Shown piece by piece: positions 1 through 8,629 of a stretch of 64,000 bases of DNA. The DNA lies in NCBI GenBank assembly GCA_016868455.1, contig VGGV01000011.1, positions 1 through 64,000 on the forward strand, given 5' to 3'. A program made the position numbers and the translations under genes. Below the pieces are notes generated by a model. That model saw only the letters and a list, made by a program, of their open reading frames with translations. It was not told where the DNA came from and did no database searches. The stretch is from Bacteroidota bacterium. Its GTDB lineage: Bacteria; Bacteroidota; Bacteroidia; Chitinophagales; Chitinophagaceae. Position 1 is the stretch's first letter. Every line of letters starts with the position of its first letter.

Positions 1-184
1 TATAGATCAATGAATCCCCCTTCCATACGAGGCATACCACATTATTGCCCAGGAGCTGGCGGCTATCAGCCAGCTTTTTATCCAGCTCCGTCCAGTTATA
101 CTGCGCAAATACTGGCTGCAACAATAGCAGAAAACCAATGGTTAACATGACTTTCATGCAGGGTCGGTTAACTTTATATGCCAT
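1..184 (-). CDS. Secreted serine-hydrolase-like protein, N-terminal fragment
   Basis: The window cuts this gene, and only about 61 N-terminal codons are present. Two in-frame starts exist, at 184 and 157. The upstream one has AGGGAG about 8 nt before it; the downstream one begins directly with a signal peptide (MKVMLTIGFLLLL, cleavage probably after VFAQ). The mature start (LDKKLAD...LGNNVVCLVWKGDSLIY) resembles the opening of beta-lactamase-fold serine hydrolases of Bacteroidota, but the catalytic SxxK motif lies outside the window. The export signal is clear; the enzyme family is an inference from a short stretch. Confidence 0.5.
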   Translation of the reverse strand, partial: MAYKVNRPCMKVMLTIGFLLLLQPVFAQYNWTELDKKLADSRQLLGNNVVCLVWKGDSLIY

Positions 185-185
185 A

Positions 186-328
186 GTTACACTCCCTGAC
201 CCCCATGAAGGGGGAAAGAACGGTTTTTGCTGATTGCATAAAGGTTTTTATATATCATGAGCTATGAATTAGAAAATAAATGTAATAACTAAAAAAATAA
301 GCTCCGCCAACTGGCGGATATGGGGTAT
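186..328. other. Divergent intergenic region upstream of clpB, with small palindromes
   Basis: This AT-rich gap separates the divergent serine-hydrolase-like gene and clpB. It holds a short hairpin near 200-216 (CCCCC ATGAA GGGGG) and a TCCGCC-AACT-GGCGGA palindrome at about 303-318, immediately before the clpB start. The same TCCGCC/GGCGGA core recurs inside the clpB 3' end and in the DUF6702 gene, so it belongs to a local repeat family. I recognise no promoter with confidence. Confidence 0.5.
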
Positions 329-2974
329 ATGAACTTGGGAAACTTCACCATAAAAGCCGCCGAAACCTTTCAGCAGGCGCAGCAGCTTGCTTTCAATGCA
401 AAGAATCCGAACATTGAGACGGAACATATCCTGAAAGCGTTGCTGGAACAGGAAGATTCGCCGGTGGAATACTTACTCAAAAAGAACAATGTAACCATCC
501 ATTTGGTGGACAGCAAGCTGGATGAATTGATCAATAAACTACCTAAAACAAGCGGTGAACCTGCCCAGCAGATTAGCAGGGAGGCAAACAGCGTTGTATT
601 AAGGGCCGGCGCTTCACTGAAGCAGTTCAATGATGAATTTGTAACACCGGAGCATTTACTGCTCGCCATCGTGCAGGGCAATGATGCTGTAGCCAAACTG
701 CTGAAAGATGCAGGTCTTACTGAAAAAGGACTGATAGCCGCTGTTAAAGATTTAAGAAGAGGCGAAGCTGTTACATCACAAACGCAGTCGCAGGAATTCA
801 ATGCGCTGAATAAATACGCAAAGAATTTAAATGAACTGGCCCGGCAGGGAAAGCTTGATCCCGTGATCGGGCGGGATGAAGAAATAAGACGGACACTGCA
901 TATACTTTCCCGTCGCACAAAAAACAACCCCATACTCGTTGGCGAACCCGGCGTGGGTAAAACAGCCATCGCCGAAGGCATTGCACACAGAATAGTGAAT
1001 GGCGATGTGCCCGAGAACCTGAAATCAAAAACCATTTATGCACTGGATATGGGTTTATTGATAGCCGGAGCAAAATATAAAGGTGAGTTTGAAGAAAGAC
1101 TGAAAGCCGTGGTAAAAGAAGTAAGCACCAGTGACGGCGAAATCATTTTGTTTATTGATGAGATACACACCCTCGTAGGCGCCGGCGGCGGCGAAGGGGC
1201 CATGGATGCCGCCAATATTTTAAAACCGGCATTGGCCAAAGGTGATTTAAGGGCTGTAGGTGCCACCACACTGAATGAATACCAGAAATTTTTTGAAAAG
1301 GATAAAGCGCTGGAACGCCGTTTCCAGAAAGTGATGATAGATGAACCTTCAGTGGAAGATGCTATCTCCATATTAAGGGGATTGAAAGATCGTTATGAAA
1401 CTCATCATCATGTACGGATAAAAGATGAAGCTATCATAGCGGCGGTAGAATTGAGCAGCCGCTATATCACCGACCGTTTTTTGCCTGATAAAGCCATTGA
1501 CTTAATAGATGAAAGCGCTGCCAAGCTTCGTTTGGAAATGAACAGCATGCCTGAAGAGTTAGATACATTAGAAAGACAAATAAGGCAACTGGAAATAGAA
1601 CGGGAAGCTATCAAACGGGAAAATGATGAAGCCAAGCTGAAAGAACTGAATACTGAAATCGCCAACCTGAGTGTGGAAAGAGATACTTACAAGGCCAAAT
1701 GGAAAGAAGAAAAAGAACTCGTAGAGCAGGTACAAGATGCCAAGGCACAAGTAGAGAAACTCAAGCAGGAAGCGGAACGCTTCGAAAGAGAAGGCGATTA
1801 TGGCAGAGTGGCGGAGATACGTTACGGTAAAATAAAAGAACAGGAAACACTGATTAACCAATTAACCAATCAGCTAATTAACTCTACGGAGAAACGTTTA
1901 TTAAAGGAAGAAGTGGACGCCGAAGACATTGCCGAAAGTGTAGCCAAAGCCACCGGTATACCCGTAACCAAGATGCTGCAGAGTGACCGGGAAAAACTGC
2001 TGAAGCTGGAAGAGCATTTGCATGAAAGGGTGGTGGGGCAGGAGGAAGCCATTACCGCCGTGGCCGATGCCATTAGAAGAAGCCGTGCCGGTCTGCAGGA
2101 CCCGAAGAAACCGATTGGTTCCTTTATTTTCCTCGGTACTACCGGTGTGGGTAAAACAGAACTGGCCAAAGCCCTCGCCGAATATTTGTTTGATGATGAA
2201 AGCATGATGACCCGCATTGACATGAGTGAGTACCAGGAAAAACATACCGTGAGCCGCCTGGTAGGCGCCCCTCCCGGTTATGTGGGATATGATGAAGGCG
2301 GGCAGCTGACCGAAGCGGTGCGCAGAAAACCTTACAGTGTGGTATTGCTGGATGAAATTGAAAAAGCTCATCCCGATGTATGGAATGTATTGCTGCAGGT
2401 GCTGGATGATGGAAGACTGACCGATAACAAAGGCCGTGTGGTGAACTTTAAGAACACTATCATCATTATGACGAGTAATATCGGAAGCCACATTATACAG
2501 GAGCATTTTGAAAAGGTGAATGAGAAGAATGTGGAGGTGGTAACCGAAAAAGCAAAAGTGGAAGTGATGAACCTGCTGCGGCAGACCATCAGACCTGAGT
2601 TTCTCAACCGGGTGGATGAGATCATCATGTTCCGCCCGCTGATGATGAAGGAGATAAAAGGCATTGTGCAGATACAGCTGAATGCACTGACAAAGCTTGT
2701 AGCCGAAAGCGGCATACAGTTACAGTTCAGCGATTATGCTTTGGAGTTTTTAGCTGAGCAGGGCTTTGACCCTCAGTTTGGCGCCCGGCCATTGAAGCGG
2801 CTGATACAAAAAGAAATTGTGAACCAGCTTTCAAAAAGAATTTTGGCGGGGGATATTGATAAGAGCAAGCCGGTGTTAGTTGACGTATTTGACAATAATG
2901 TTGTGTTCAGGAATGAAGCCCCATCCCGGCCTTCTCCGCCAGTAGGCGGAAAGGAGAAGAAAGCGGCTTCTTAA
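329..2974 (+). CDS. clpB: ATP-dependent chaperone ClpB (Hsp104 class disaggregase)
   Basis: Hexameric cytoplasmic AAA+ unfoldase that rescues aggregated proteins together with DnaK. About 881 residues. Two Clp_N repeats (about 1-150) come first, then the first ATPase domain with Walker A GEPGVGKT near residue 205 and Walker B ILFIDE near 275, the long middle-domain coiled coil (about 400-530), and the second ATPase domain with Walker A GTTGVGKT near 603 and Walker B VVLLDE near 671. I take the start at 329 ([12 protein letters not shown]) because family members begin there; an in-frame ATG at 320 adds only three residues. The last 15 or so residues ([16 protein letters not shown]) are unusual and encoded by a palindromic repeat at 2931-2959. 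No grpE or dnaK is adjacent. Confidence 0.97.
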   Translation: MNLGNFTIKAAETFQQAQQLAFNAKNPNIETEHILKALLEQEDSPVEYLLKKNNVTIHLVDSKLDELINKLPKTSGEPAQQISREANSVVLRAGASLKQFNDEFVTPEHLLLAIVQGNDAVAKLLKDAGLTEKGLIAAVKDLRRGEAVTSQTQSQEFNALNKYAKNLNELARQGKLDPVIGRDEEIRRTLHILSRRTKNNPILVGEPGVGKTAIAEGIAHRIVNGDVPENLKSKTIYALDMGLLIAGAKYKGEFEERLKAVVKEVSTSDGEIILFIDEIHTLVGAGGGEGAMDAANILKPALAKGDLRAVGATTLNEYQKFFEKDKALERRFQKVMIDEPSVEDAISILRGLKDRYETHHHVRIKDEAIIAAVELSSRYITDRFLPDKAIDLIDESAAKLRLEMNSMPEELDTLERQIRQLEIEREAIKRENDEAKLKELNTEIANLSVERDTYKAKWKEEKELVEQVQDAKAQVEKLKQEAERFEREGDYGRVAEIRYGKIKEQETLINQLTNQLINSTEKRLLKEEVDAEDIAESVAKATGIPVTKMLQSDREKLLKLEEHLHERVVGQEEAITAVADAIRRSRAGLQDPKKPIGSFIFLGTTGVGKTELAKALAEYLFDDESMMTRIDMSEYQEKHTVSRLVGAPPGYVGYDEGGQLTEAVRRKPYSVVLLDEIEKAHPDVWNVLLQVLDDGRLTDNKGRVVNFKNTIIIMTSNIGSHIIQEHFEKVNEKNVEVVTEKAKVEVMNLLRQTIRPEFLNRVDEIIMFRPLMMKEIKGIVQIQLNALTKLVAESGIQLQFSDYALEFLAEQGFDPQFGARPLKRLIQKEIVNQLSKRILAGDIDKSKPVLVDVFDNNVVFRNEAPSRPSPPVGGKEKKAAS
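2931..2959. repeat. Palindromic repeat inside the clpB 3' end
   Basis: CTTC-TCCGCC-AGTA-GGCGGA-AAGGAGAAG forms a near-perfect hairpin: arms 2935-2940 and 2945-2950, extended outward with a small bulge. It lies within the last 15 codons of clpB and is read in frame. The core matches the palindrome before clpB (about 303-318) and the one in the DUF6702 gene near 57552-57607. Confidence 0.7.
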
Positions 2975-3358
2975 TTTAAGAAATAAAGTCCTTTTTTCTG
3001 GGAAGCCTGCCTGTCATGCCTTCGGCAGGTAAATCGGCAGACAGGTCTCACAGCCCAGGTATGCGGCGTGGGGTACATTGGCAGCGGGTGATGAGTAGCG
3101 GGCTGTTGGGTAACAGGACTAAAGTCCTTTTTCAAAGTATTTGCATTTACGCCGGTCTTAAGACCGGGGTCAATGGCAGAGTTCCTGTATGGGCTTTAGC
3201 CCTGAGCATATTTTTTTCTATTCCCGCCCTGCCTGCGGCAGGCAAGCTTGCAGGAGACCAAGAAAAGAGAACAGGCAATAACCGCTTGAAAGATTTACCT
3301 GCATTACCGCCTCAATAGCCTACCTTCACCAAAATATATCTTCACCAACTACAACGAA
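2975..3358. repeat. Repeat-filled gap after clpB
   Basis: No credible gene is seen here; the longest open frame runs straight through repeats. The gap is a patchwork. At 3005-3081 lies a GCCTGCC...CTTCGGCAGG element, also present at 4281-4359. A run of small palindromes follows: GGACT-AA-AGTCC at 3116-3127, the perfect 16-bp CCGGTCTTAAGACCGG at 3152-3167, and GGGCT-TT-AGCCC at 3191-3202. Another GCCTGC-GGCAGGC hairpin lies near 3231-3243. These resemble REP-type sequences mobilised by Y1 (RAYT) transposases in Bacteroidota, but no such transposase is in this window. Confidence 0.7.
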
Positions 3359-3802
3359 ATGGCAGATTCCTGGAACAAAAAAGAAAGAGAAAAGAAAAAG
3401 CTGCAGGAGAAAAAAGATAAGGCCGAAAGAAAAAAGGAAAGAAGAGAACAGGCAAACAGCGGCAAAGGGCTGGATGCAATGATGGCCTATGTGGACGAGA
3501 ACGGTGTTATCACATCCACACCGCCAGACCCCGGCAAAAAAAAGGAAATAAAACTGGGAGATATTGAAATCGGGGTACCGAAGTATGTTCCGTCAGCAGA
3601 AGATGCAATACGCACGGGCCGGGTTACATTCTTCAATCATGAAAAAGGCTTTGGATTTATCCGGGACCAGGCCAGCGGAGAAAGTATTTTTGTGCATGCC
3701 AATAACCTTTCTGCCCCGGTAAATGAGAATGATAAAGTAAGCTTTGAAATTGGTCACGGCCCCAAAGGCCCGATGGCAATAAATGTGAAACCGCTTTCCT
3801 GA
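3359..3802 (+). CDS. Cold-shock domain protein with basic N-terminal tail
   Basis: A 147-residue nucleic-acid-binding protein. The first 35 residues are almost all Lys, Arg and Glu (a charged helix), followed by a linker. The C-terminal 65 residues form a cold-shock domain: GRVTFF near residue 87, the RNP1-type motif KGFGFI near 95 and the RNP2-type motif IFVHA near 108. The domain suggests binding of single-stranded RNA or DNA. The charged tail distinguishes it from 65-70 residue CspA proteins and is common in Bacteroidota. It stands alone between a repeat gap and an oppositely oriented small gene. Confidence 0.85.
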   Translation: MADSWNKKEREKKKLQEKKDKAERKKERREQANSGKGLDAMMAYVDENGVITSTPPDPGKKKEIKLGDIEIGVPKYVPSAEDAIRTGRVTFFNHEKGFGFIRDQASGESIFVHANNLSAPVNENDKVSFEIGHGPKGPMAINVKPLS

Positions 3803-3837
3803 TTTAATCAGGATGCCTCCCTGCCCCGGCACCATCC

Positions 3838-4092
3838 TTATTTCTCCTCAGTAAGCCGTGTAAAGGACATACCATTAAAAATGCGGCTCAGGTTATGGTC
3901 ATGCGATTTGTTCCATTCCGCAATATTCTTACTATTCACCACCCGCCACAGATTTTTGGATTTCAGTTCACTAAAATCAGCCAGCTGAATAAAAATGCCT
4001 GTTACCGTTTGGCGGTCTTTGAAATGAATGCTCACCGGACTTTCTTTCCTTGCTTTAGTGTCAATGTACTTTTCTATCTGGTCGGTTGTCAT
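3838..4092 (-). CDS. Small conserved protein, possible Sm-like fold
   Basis: An 84-residue soluble protein without a signal peptide or membrane segment, starting MTTDQIEKYI. I recall similar small proteins as conserved hypotheticals in Chitinophagaceae. After a short helix the pattern VSIHFKDRQTVTGIF, then DFSELKSKNLWRVV, then NLSRIFNGMSFTRL could correspond to the bent strands and closing strands of an Hfq/Sm barrel. That fold is my inference from the strand pattern; no function is established. It converges with the cold-shock gene, with 35 bp between stop codons. Confidence 0.7.
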   Translation of the reverse strand: MTTDQIEKYIDTKARKESPVSIHFKDRQTVTGIFIQLADFSELKSKNLWRVVNSKNIAEWNKSHDHNLSRIFNGMSFTRLTEEK

Positions 4093-4481
4093 AATAAATG
4101 AATTAGCAGCATGCTGCGTTTTACCGGATGTTAAATAAACAGGCTAGATGAGCAAAATGCAGGTGAAAGGGAACCAAGTGTAAACATTTCCCCACAAGAG
4201 CAGCATCACTCAATTTATCGCGGTAAAGATAGGCTTTATTTTGCAGGATGCCTGGTTGTTTTTGTGTCTTTTTTGCTATACCTGCCTGTCATGCCTTCGG
4301 CAGGTAAATCGGCCAGGCAGGTCTTACAGCGCATGTACGCAGCGTGGGGTGAACAATGGTGGTGCGTGACGACTTTTAGCCCTGAACATTTATTTGTACA
4401 AAGTCTTTTGGAGCAAACTCAGGGAGGAAAAATCTTTTTCCTTTTAAAATATTTCCTTTGTTGGGCCGTCTGCCTTTATAA
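4093..4481. repeat. Intergenic region with a second copy of the 3005 repeat
   Basis: This 389-base gap between divergent genes has no supportable gene. At 4281-4359 is a diverged second copy of the 3005-3081 repeat: the same CCTGCCTGTC...CTTCGGCAGGTAAATCGGC core and the same GCGTGGGGT trailing segment. Fragments of the TTTAGCCCTGA and AAAGTC palindrome family follow near 4375-4405. The remainder is AT-rich and presumably holds the promoters of both flanking genes. Confidence 0.65.
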
Positions 4482-5048
4482 ATGGGTCAGGCAATGGCTA
4501 TACCGGTGAGCAGCGAAGCCAAACAAAATATCATTCAGACAGTAAGGGATTATGGCAAGCGGTTGTTTTATTTCATCCGCGGCCGGGTGAATACAGACGA
4601 GGATGCAGAAGATATTTTGCAGGATGTGTGGTATCAGTTTAGTAATGTGGTGCATTCCGAGCCCATTCAGCAAACCGGAGCCTGGCTGTACCGGGTGGCC
4701 CGCAACCGGATTATTGACAAATACCGCAGGCGGCAGGCTGACTCATTGGATGAGTTGTTTGATGAGGAGGAAGGTGAATTCAGTTTTGATGAGGTGTTGC
4801 TGGCGGAAACACCTGAAACCGCTCATTTAAGAAACCTTTTCCGGGAGCAGTTACTTGCAGCGCTGGATGAATTGCCGCCGGAGCAGCGGCAGGTATTTGT
4901 GTGGAATGAACTGGAAGAAATTTCATTTAATGAGATAGCAAAACAGACTGGCGAAAAGATAAATACACTCATCAGCCGCAAGCGGTATGCCGTACAGCAC
5001 CTGCGAAAAAGACTGGAGCAACTGTACACAGAAATTATTCAATCATAA
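4482..5048 (+). CDS. ECF-type RNA polymerase sigma factor
   Basis: A 188-residue sigma-70 family factor with only regions 2 and 4. Region 2 (about 20-95) contains DEDAEDILQDVWYQF and GAWLYRVARNRIIDKYRR, which recognise the -10 element and bind core polymerase. Region 4 (about 130-180) contains LDELPPEQRQVFVWNELEEIS followed by a helix-turn-helix (NEIAKQTGEKINTLISRKRYAV). A second in-frame ATG at 4494 is an equally good start. Thirteen bases after the stop begins a small membrane protein that is probably co-transcribed. No classical zinc-binding anti-sigma factor is adjacent, so the stimulus is unknown. Confidence 0.9.
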   Translation: MGQAMAIPVSSEAKQNIIQTVRDYGKRLFYFIRGRVNTDEDAEDILQDVWYQFSNVVHSEPIQQTGAWLYRVARNRIIDKYRRRQADSLDELFDEEEGEFSFDEVLLAETPETAHLRNLFREQLLAALDELPPEQRQVFVWNELEEISFNEIAKQTGEKINTLISRKRYAVQHLRKRLEQLYTEIIQS

Positions 5049-5061
5049 AAAACAGAAAAAC

Positions 5062-5442
5062 ATGAAAAGAAGATTTAATCCTGCGAAACTGGCTTTTTTG
5101 ATTTTAATCATCGGCCCTCTGGCCATATTCGTTTTTGGAATGGTAGTAATGTGGCTATGGAACAATGCCCTGGTACCGGTACTGCATGTTTCCACCGTTA
5201 CTTTCTGGCAGGCCCTGGGAATATTGGTGCTGTCCAAAATACTGTTCAGCAGTTTTAGTGGCGGCCGTGGCCGTGACCGGCATCACAGCCGTTTGTCATG
5301 GAAAGAAAGAATCTGGCAGAAATGGGATTCGATGACGCCGGAAGAGCAGGAAAAGTTCAGGCAGCGGTGGAGGGAACATTCGTGGAAGAACAGCGGCTCA
5401 GAGCCTTCCACAGGCGGCGAGCAGGTGTACCCCGGAGCCTGA
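5062..5442 (+). CDS. Small two-helix membrane protein downstream of an ECF sigma factor
   Basis: A 126-residue protein. The start at MKRRFNP (5062) is chosen because the longer in-frame extension would overlap the sigma gene. Two hydrophobic segments (about 9-36 and 48-65) are followed by a glycine/arginine/histidine linker (GGRGRDRHHSR) and a cytoplasmic-looking charged helix (TPEEQEKFRQRWREH). It lies 13 bp after the sigma gene on the same strand. Position suggests a regulatory partner, but no anti-sigma motif is visible, so function is inferred only from context. Confidence 0.75.
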   Translation: MKRRFNPAKLAFLILIIGPLAIFVFGMVVMWLWNNALVPVLHVSTVTFWQALGILVLSKILFSSFSGGRGRDRHHSRLSWKERIWQKWDSMTPEEQEKFRQRWREHSWKNSGSEPSTGGEQVYPGA

Positions 5443-5491
5443 AAACTTTTCTTCTCTGTATTGCACTACCGCCGATTTTTTATTTGACTTA

Positions 5492-6820
5492 TTATTTCAG
5501 TTTCACCATTACCACATGGTCTATGCTTCCGCCAATGGGATATTCCGGATAAATGAAAGTGCCTTCGGGTACTTTATTCCATTTCAGCTTTTGCCCCGTG
5601 TTCATTATTTCAACGGATAAAATGTTTTCAGTAAAACCAGGCAAAAGAATAAATGCATTTTCCGGTTTGTGTAACAGGTGCAGGTAAATTGTTTTTTCAT
5701 TTCTTGTGGCTACACCCCATTGCGGCGGCGGCAGTAATTTTCCTCTTGTGTTGTAAATTGAAGCTCCAAACCGCTGCAGCCATTTGCCTGCCACGGCCAG
5801 CGTATCGGCAAATTCCTTTTGAATCTCCCCATTGGGCATCGGGCCTATATTCAGCAGCAGGTTGGCATTGCGGCCTGCAGTATTCACCAGTAAATGAATT
5901 ACCTGTTTTACTGTTTTAAAGTTGCGGTCGGTGATGTTATATCCCCAGGAGTCGTTCATGGTCTCGCAGGTCTCCAGCGGCATCGCATCTGATGGCTGCT
6001 GGAAACTAAGGCCTGCCTTGTTTTCACCGGGCAGGTCTTTTTCAAACATCTGGAAATCTTCCCCGTCAAACGGATCGAGGTGATGGTTATTGCCGATGAT
6101 ACAAGCGGGTTGCAACCGGTGAATAAGACCATACAGTTCATCATACTTCCAGTCAATACGGGAACTCCGGTCAGCATGTCCTTCGGGATTGGTTTGGTCC
6201 CAATGCCCGTCCAGCCAGATGCTCATGATGGGGCCATAGTTAGTAAGCAATTCTGTTAGTTGATTTTTCATGAACTGCAGGTAACTTTCGTAATTGCTTT
6301 TTCCCGTTCTTCCGCTGTATTGCCCGGTGCGGCCCGTTTCATATGGATAATCGCTGCGGCCCCAGTCAAGAGTGGAGTAATAAAGGCCAAGTTTCAGCTG
6401 ATATTTTTTGCAGGCATCAGCAAGTTGCTTCAGTGCATCTTTGCCGTAAGGCGTATTGGTGATCTTCCAGTCGCTGTATTTAGTGTCCCAGTTGGAAAAG
6501 CCATCGTGGTGCCGGGTGATGAAGACAATATATTTCATCCCTGCATTTTTAGCCATAAGCACCCATTGTTCGGCATTAAAATCCACGGGATTAAAAACCC
6601 GGATATATTTTTTGTATTCATCAAAGCGGATGCGGCGGTTCTGCATCACCCATTCACCCTGGCCCAGCACACTGCTGAGGCCCCAGTGGATAAAGAGGCC
6701 GAATTTATCATCCTGGAAAACCTTCCGGGCCTCCAGGTTTTCAGCCGGAGGTATATAACCAGGTTGTGCAAACAGGCTGGCAGAAACCGTTATTGCAAGA
6801 AACAAAATACATTTTTTCAT
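5492..6820 (-). CDS. Secreted alpha-L-fucosidase, GH29 family
   Basis: A 442-residue glycoside hydrolase predicted to release alpha-linked L-fucose from glycans in the periplasm or outside the cell. The start at 6820 gives a signal peptide (MKKCILFLAITVSASLFAQ); the longer in-frame start adds 14 untypical residues. Family features: KFGLFIHWGLSS near residue 40, the KYIVFITRHHDGF strand motif, and IMSIWLDGHWD, whose Asp fits the GH29 nucleophile. A small C-terminal beta domain follows. It appears monocistronic, with no SusC/SusD pair nearby, so it is not part of an obvious polysaccharide utilisation locus. Confidence 0.9.
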   Translation of the reverse strand: MKKCILFLAITVSASLFAQPGYIPPAENLEARKVFQDDKFGLFIHWGLSSVLGQGEWVMQNRRIRFDEYKKYIRVFNPVDFNAEQWVLMAKNAGMKYIVFITRHHDGFSNWDTKYSDWKITNTPYGKDALKQLADACKKYQLKLGLYYSTLDWGRSDYPYETGRTGQYSGRTGKSNYESYLQFMKNQLTELLTNYGPIMSIWLDGHWDQTNPEGHADRSSRIDWKYDELYGLIHRLQPACIIGNNHHLDPFDGEDFQMFEKDLPGENKAGLSFQQPSDAMPLETCETMNDSWGYNITDRNFKTVKQVIHLLVNTAGRNANLLLNIGPMPNGEIQKEFADTLAVAGKWLQRFGASIYNTRGKLLPPPQWGVATRNEKTIYLHLLHKPENAFILLPGFTENILSVEIMNTGQKLKWNKVPEGTFIYPEYPIGGSIDHVVMVKLK

Positions 6821-6961
6821 GTATAGCAGTTGGTACGGCAAGATACGAAGGCCGCTATACAAAGCATCCTATTGGTCTGTTGAATCTGCTTCTGTTTCAC
6901 ATCGTTTACACAACCAGTTCAGGTACGGCTAAAAGGAATCGGTGTGTCGCTTTGTTCCATA

Positions 6962-7384
6962 TTAACTGCCGGCCTGATGCAAGCGGGTAACGGTGGCTTC
7001 ATTAATACATTGGGTACGGCTGCCAATTTCGTACAGGGTTGTTTTATTATCACTTCTGGTGTGAATCTTAAATAGTAGTTTGTCTTCGCCCAGCTCTTCA
7101 ATGTTCAGCAGGAATTGCCTGCTGAATTTTTGGGCCCGTATCCTGTCATAAAAGAATACATTGCCAAACATATCTGTTATGCTGATGGTACAGGTATCCT
7201 CTTCCCGGTCATTGTTTACACTCAGTTCAAACACCGGGTTGTTTCTGAACATTCCGGCAAACTTTAGCTCTGCACCCGAAACAGGATTGGGTTTGGTACT
7301 GTCACAGGCTATGGTTGCTGTTCCGGCAAAAACAGTAAGGAATGCCACGGCAATAAGGCGGTTGTTCCGAAAGATCTTTTTCAT
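6962..7384 (-). CDS. Secreted hypothetical protein
   Basis: A 140-residue protein with an N-terminal hydrophobic signal (MKKIFRNNRLIAVAFLTVF) and a mature part rich in beta strands: ELKFAGMFRNNPVFELSVNN, then CTISITDMFGNVFFYDRI, then KLLFKIHTRSDN. I do not recognise a named family, although secreted proteins of this length and pattern are frequent in Chitinophagaceae. A Cys after FAGTATIA could be a lipobox, but the fit is poor, so soluble periplasmic export is as likely. Confidence 0.7.
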   Translation of the reverse strand: MKKIFRNNRLIAVAFLTVFAGTATIACDSTKPNPVSGAELKFAGMFRNNPVFELSVNNDREEDTCTISITDMFGNVFFYDRIRAQKFSRQFLLNIEELGEDKLLFKIHTRSDNKTTLYEIGSRTQCINEATVTRLHQAGS

Positions 7385-7934
7385 GTCAAAAGGGTTTAGG
7401 TTAACAAATAATAGTTACTACAAAATCATTTGGCTGCAACCGGGGTTTGCTACTGCAGGCAAGCTGTGATGGCAAGCAGGATTGGCGGAAATAGAAATTT
7501 CTTCTTTGTTACTGGGGGTTGTAATATCCGGGTGTAAAAATAGAGCCCCTGCATGGCGATGGCAAAACAGCTTCTGATAGCTTTCCGTATGTCCAGGGCA
7601 ATATTGAGCCGGTTAAAAAACTAATTGCCAGTTAGTTTACTATCTTTTTTTGCAGATACCCATCCCGGCACACCTCTTTTTTAAGGCATGTACGTAATGC
7701 ATTTTAAAGAAGTTGAATATTGCCGTAAACGGTTGATTTGCAAAAGCTAATTTGTCTGTTAGCAAATTAATTTTAACCGGATTTGGCAGGGCATAAAAAA
7801 ATATTATCTTCAACCGCTTCGGAAGTATGACGTAATGGCATAACTGCTTTATGGTCAACCTGATGGCGAAAAATTTGTTATACAAAGATAGTATCTGCCC
7901 AGGCCGGTATTGATAATAAAAAGGAGCTAGCAAA
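7385..7934. other. 550-base region with no recognisable gene
   Basis: I find no coding region here: open frames are short or shadow the downstream DsbA-like gene on the other strand. The sequence is AT-rich, with no repeat of the families seen elsewhere and no terminator-like hairpin. It probably contains the promoters of the two divergent flanking genes. AAGGAG lies about 9 nt before the ATG at 7935, an unusually good ribosome binding site for this window. Confidence 0.5.
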
Positions 7935-8525
7935 ATGGCAATAAAAAAAGAGGAAATCATCATCATTGAACCCAAAGAGATGTTTGTGGGCAGGAAGGAT
8001 GCCTCCATTACCCTTCTTGAATTTGGCGAGTACGAAAGTGAAGAATGTGCAAAAGTGAATGAGGTTGTAAAACAATTACTGGAAGAATATGAAGGGAAGA
8101 TAAGATTCCAGTTCCGACATTTCCCGCTTACACTTATACACCAGCGGAGCCTTAAAGCCAGTGAGTCGGCAGTAGCTGCCGGGCAGGAGGGTAAGTTTTG
8201 GGAGATGCACAATATCCTGTTTCATAACAGACGCAATCTGGGCACCACCAGTCTGAAACTGTACAGCAAAGAAGCGGGAGTGAAGAATAAAAAATTTCTG
8301 GAAGACCTGGTGAACGGAACTTTTGGCTGGCAGGTGCAGGATGATATTAAGGAAGGGCATAGCCGCGGCGTAAAAGAGATTCCTGCTTTTTTCATCAATG
8401 ATGTACCCATTACCCTGAAACCCACCTATGCTAACCTCAGTGCAGCCATTGACTCGGCCCTCAAAAAGTTAAAAGGTAAACCGGCTGCAAAAAAGGGTGC
8501 GGCAAAATCAAAACAAAGAGCTTAA
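7935..8525 (+). CDS. DsbA-like thioredoxin-fold protein with a single active-site Cys
   Basis: A 196-residue protein of the DsbA/Thioredoxin_4 type. After strand ITLLEFGEYE the usual CxxC is SEEC (Ser35, Cys38), so the first Cys is lost. Other hallmarks are intact: FRHFPLTLIH, ASESAVAAGQEGKFWEMHNILF, the helical insert, and the cis-Pro loop KEIPAFFIN near residue 153. No signal peptide is present, so it is probably cytoplasmic. The C-terminus is a Lys/Ala-rich tail. AAGGAG precedes the ATG. A monothiol centre argues against disulfide formation and for a peroxidase, glutaredoxin-like or binding role, which is inference. Confidence 0.85.
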   Translation: MAIKKEEIIIIEPKEMFVGRKDASITLLEFGEYESEECAKVNEVVKQLLEEYEGKIRFQFRHFPLTLIHQRSLKASESAVAAGQEGKFWEMHNILFHNRRNLGTTSLKLYSKEAGVKNKKFLEDLVNGTFGWQVQDDIKEGHSRGVKEIPAFFINDVPITLKPTYANLSAAIDSALKKLKGKPAAKKGAAKSKQRA

Positions 8526-8586
8526 CGGGCATTACCCGGTTACTAAACCGGTTCTGTAAAACGGAGCAGGGTCTATTGCAAAAAAT

Positions 8587-8610
8587 AAAACCTCCCCTCT
8601 GGGAGGTTTT
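8587..8610. terminator. Bidirectional intrinsic terminator
   Basis: AAAACCTCCC-CTCT-GGGAGGTTTT is a perfect 10-bp stem with a 4-nt loop, with A and T tracts on its two sides. It lies between convergent genes (DsbA-like from the left, RRM protein from the right), so it can terminate both. Confidence 0.85.
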
Positions 8611-8629
8611 ACAGTATTGGCTGCCGGTA

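Noticed and set aside
1901-2506. Long antisense frames within clpB and other genes
   Set aside because: They are shadows of strongly biased codon use on the coding strand and have no domain signal of their own.
3016-3318. 100-codon open frame after clpB
   Set aside because: It runs through REP-like palindromes, has no recognisable protein pattern and codes for repeat-derived Pro/Gly/Arg-rich sequence.
4264-4509. 81-codon open frame before the ECF sigma gene
   Set aside because: It lies across the second copy of the 3005 repeat and overlaps the sigma gene start; no family pattern.
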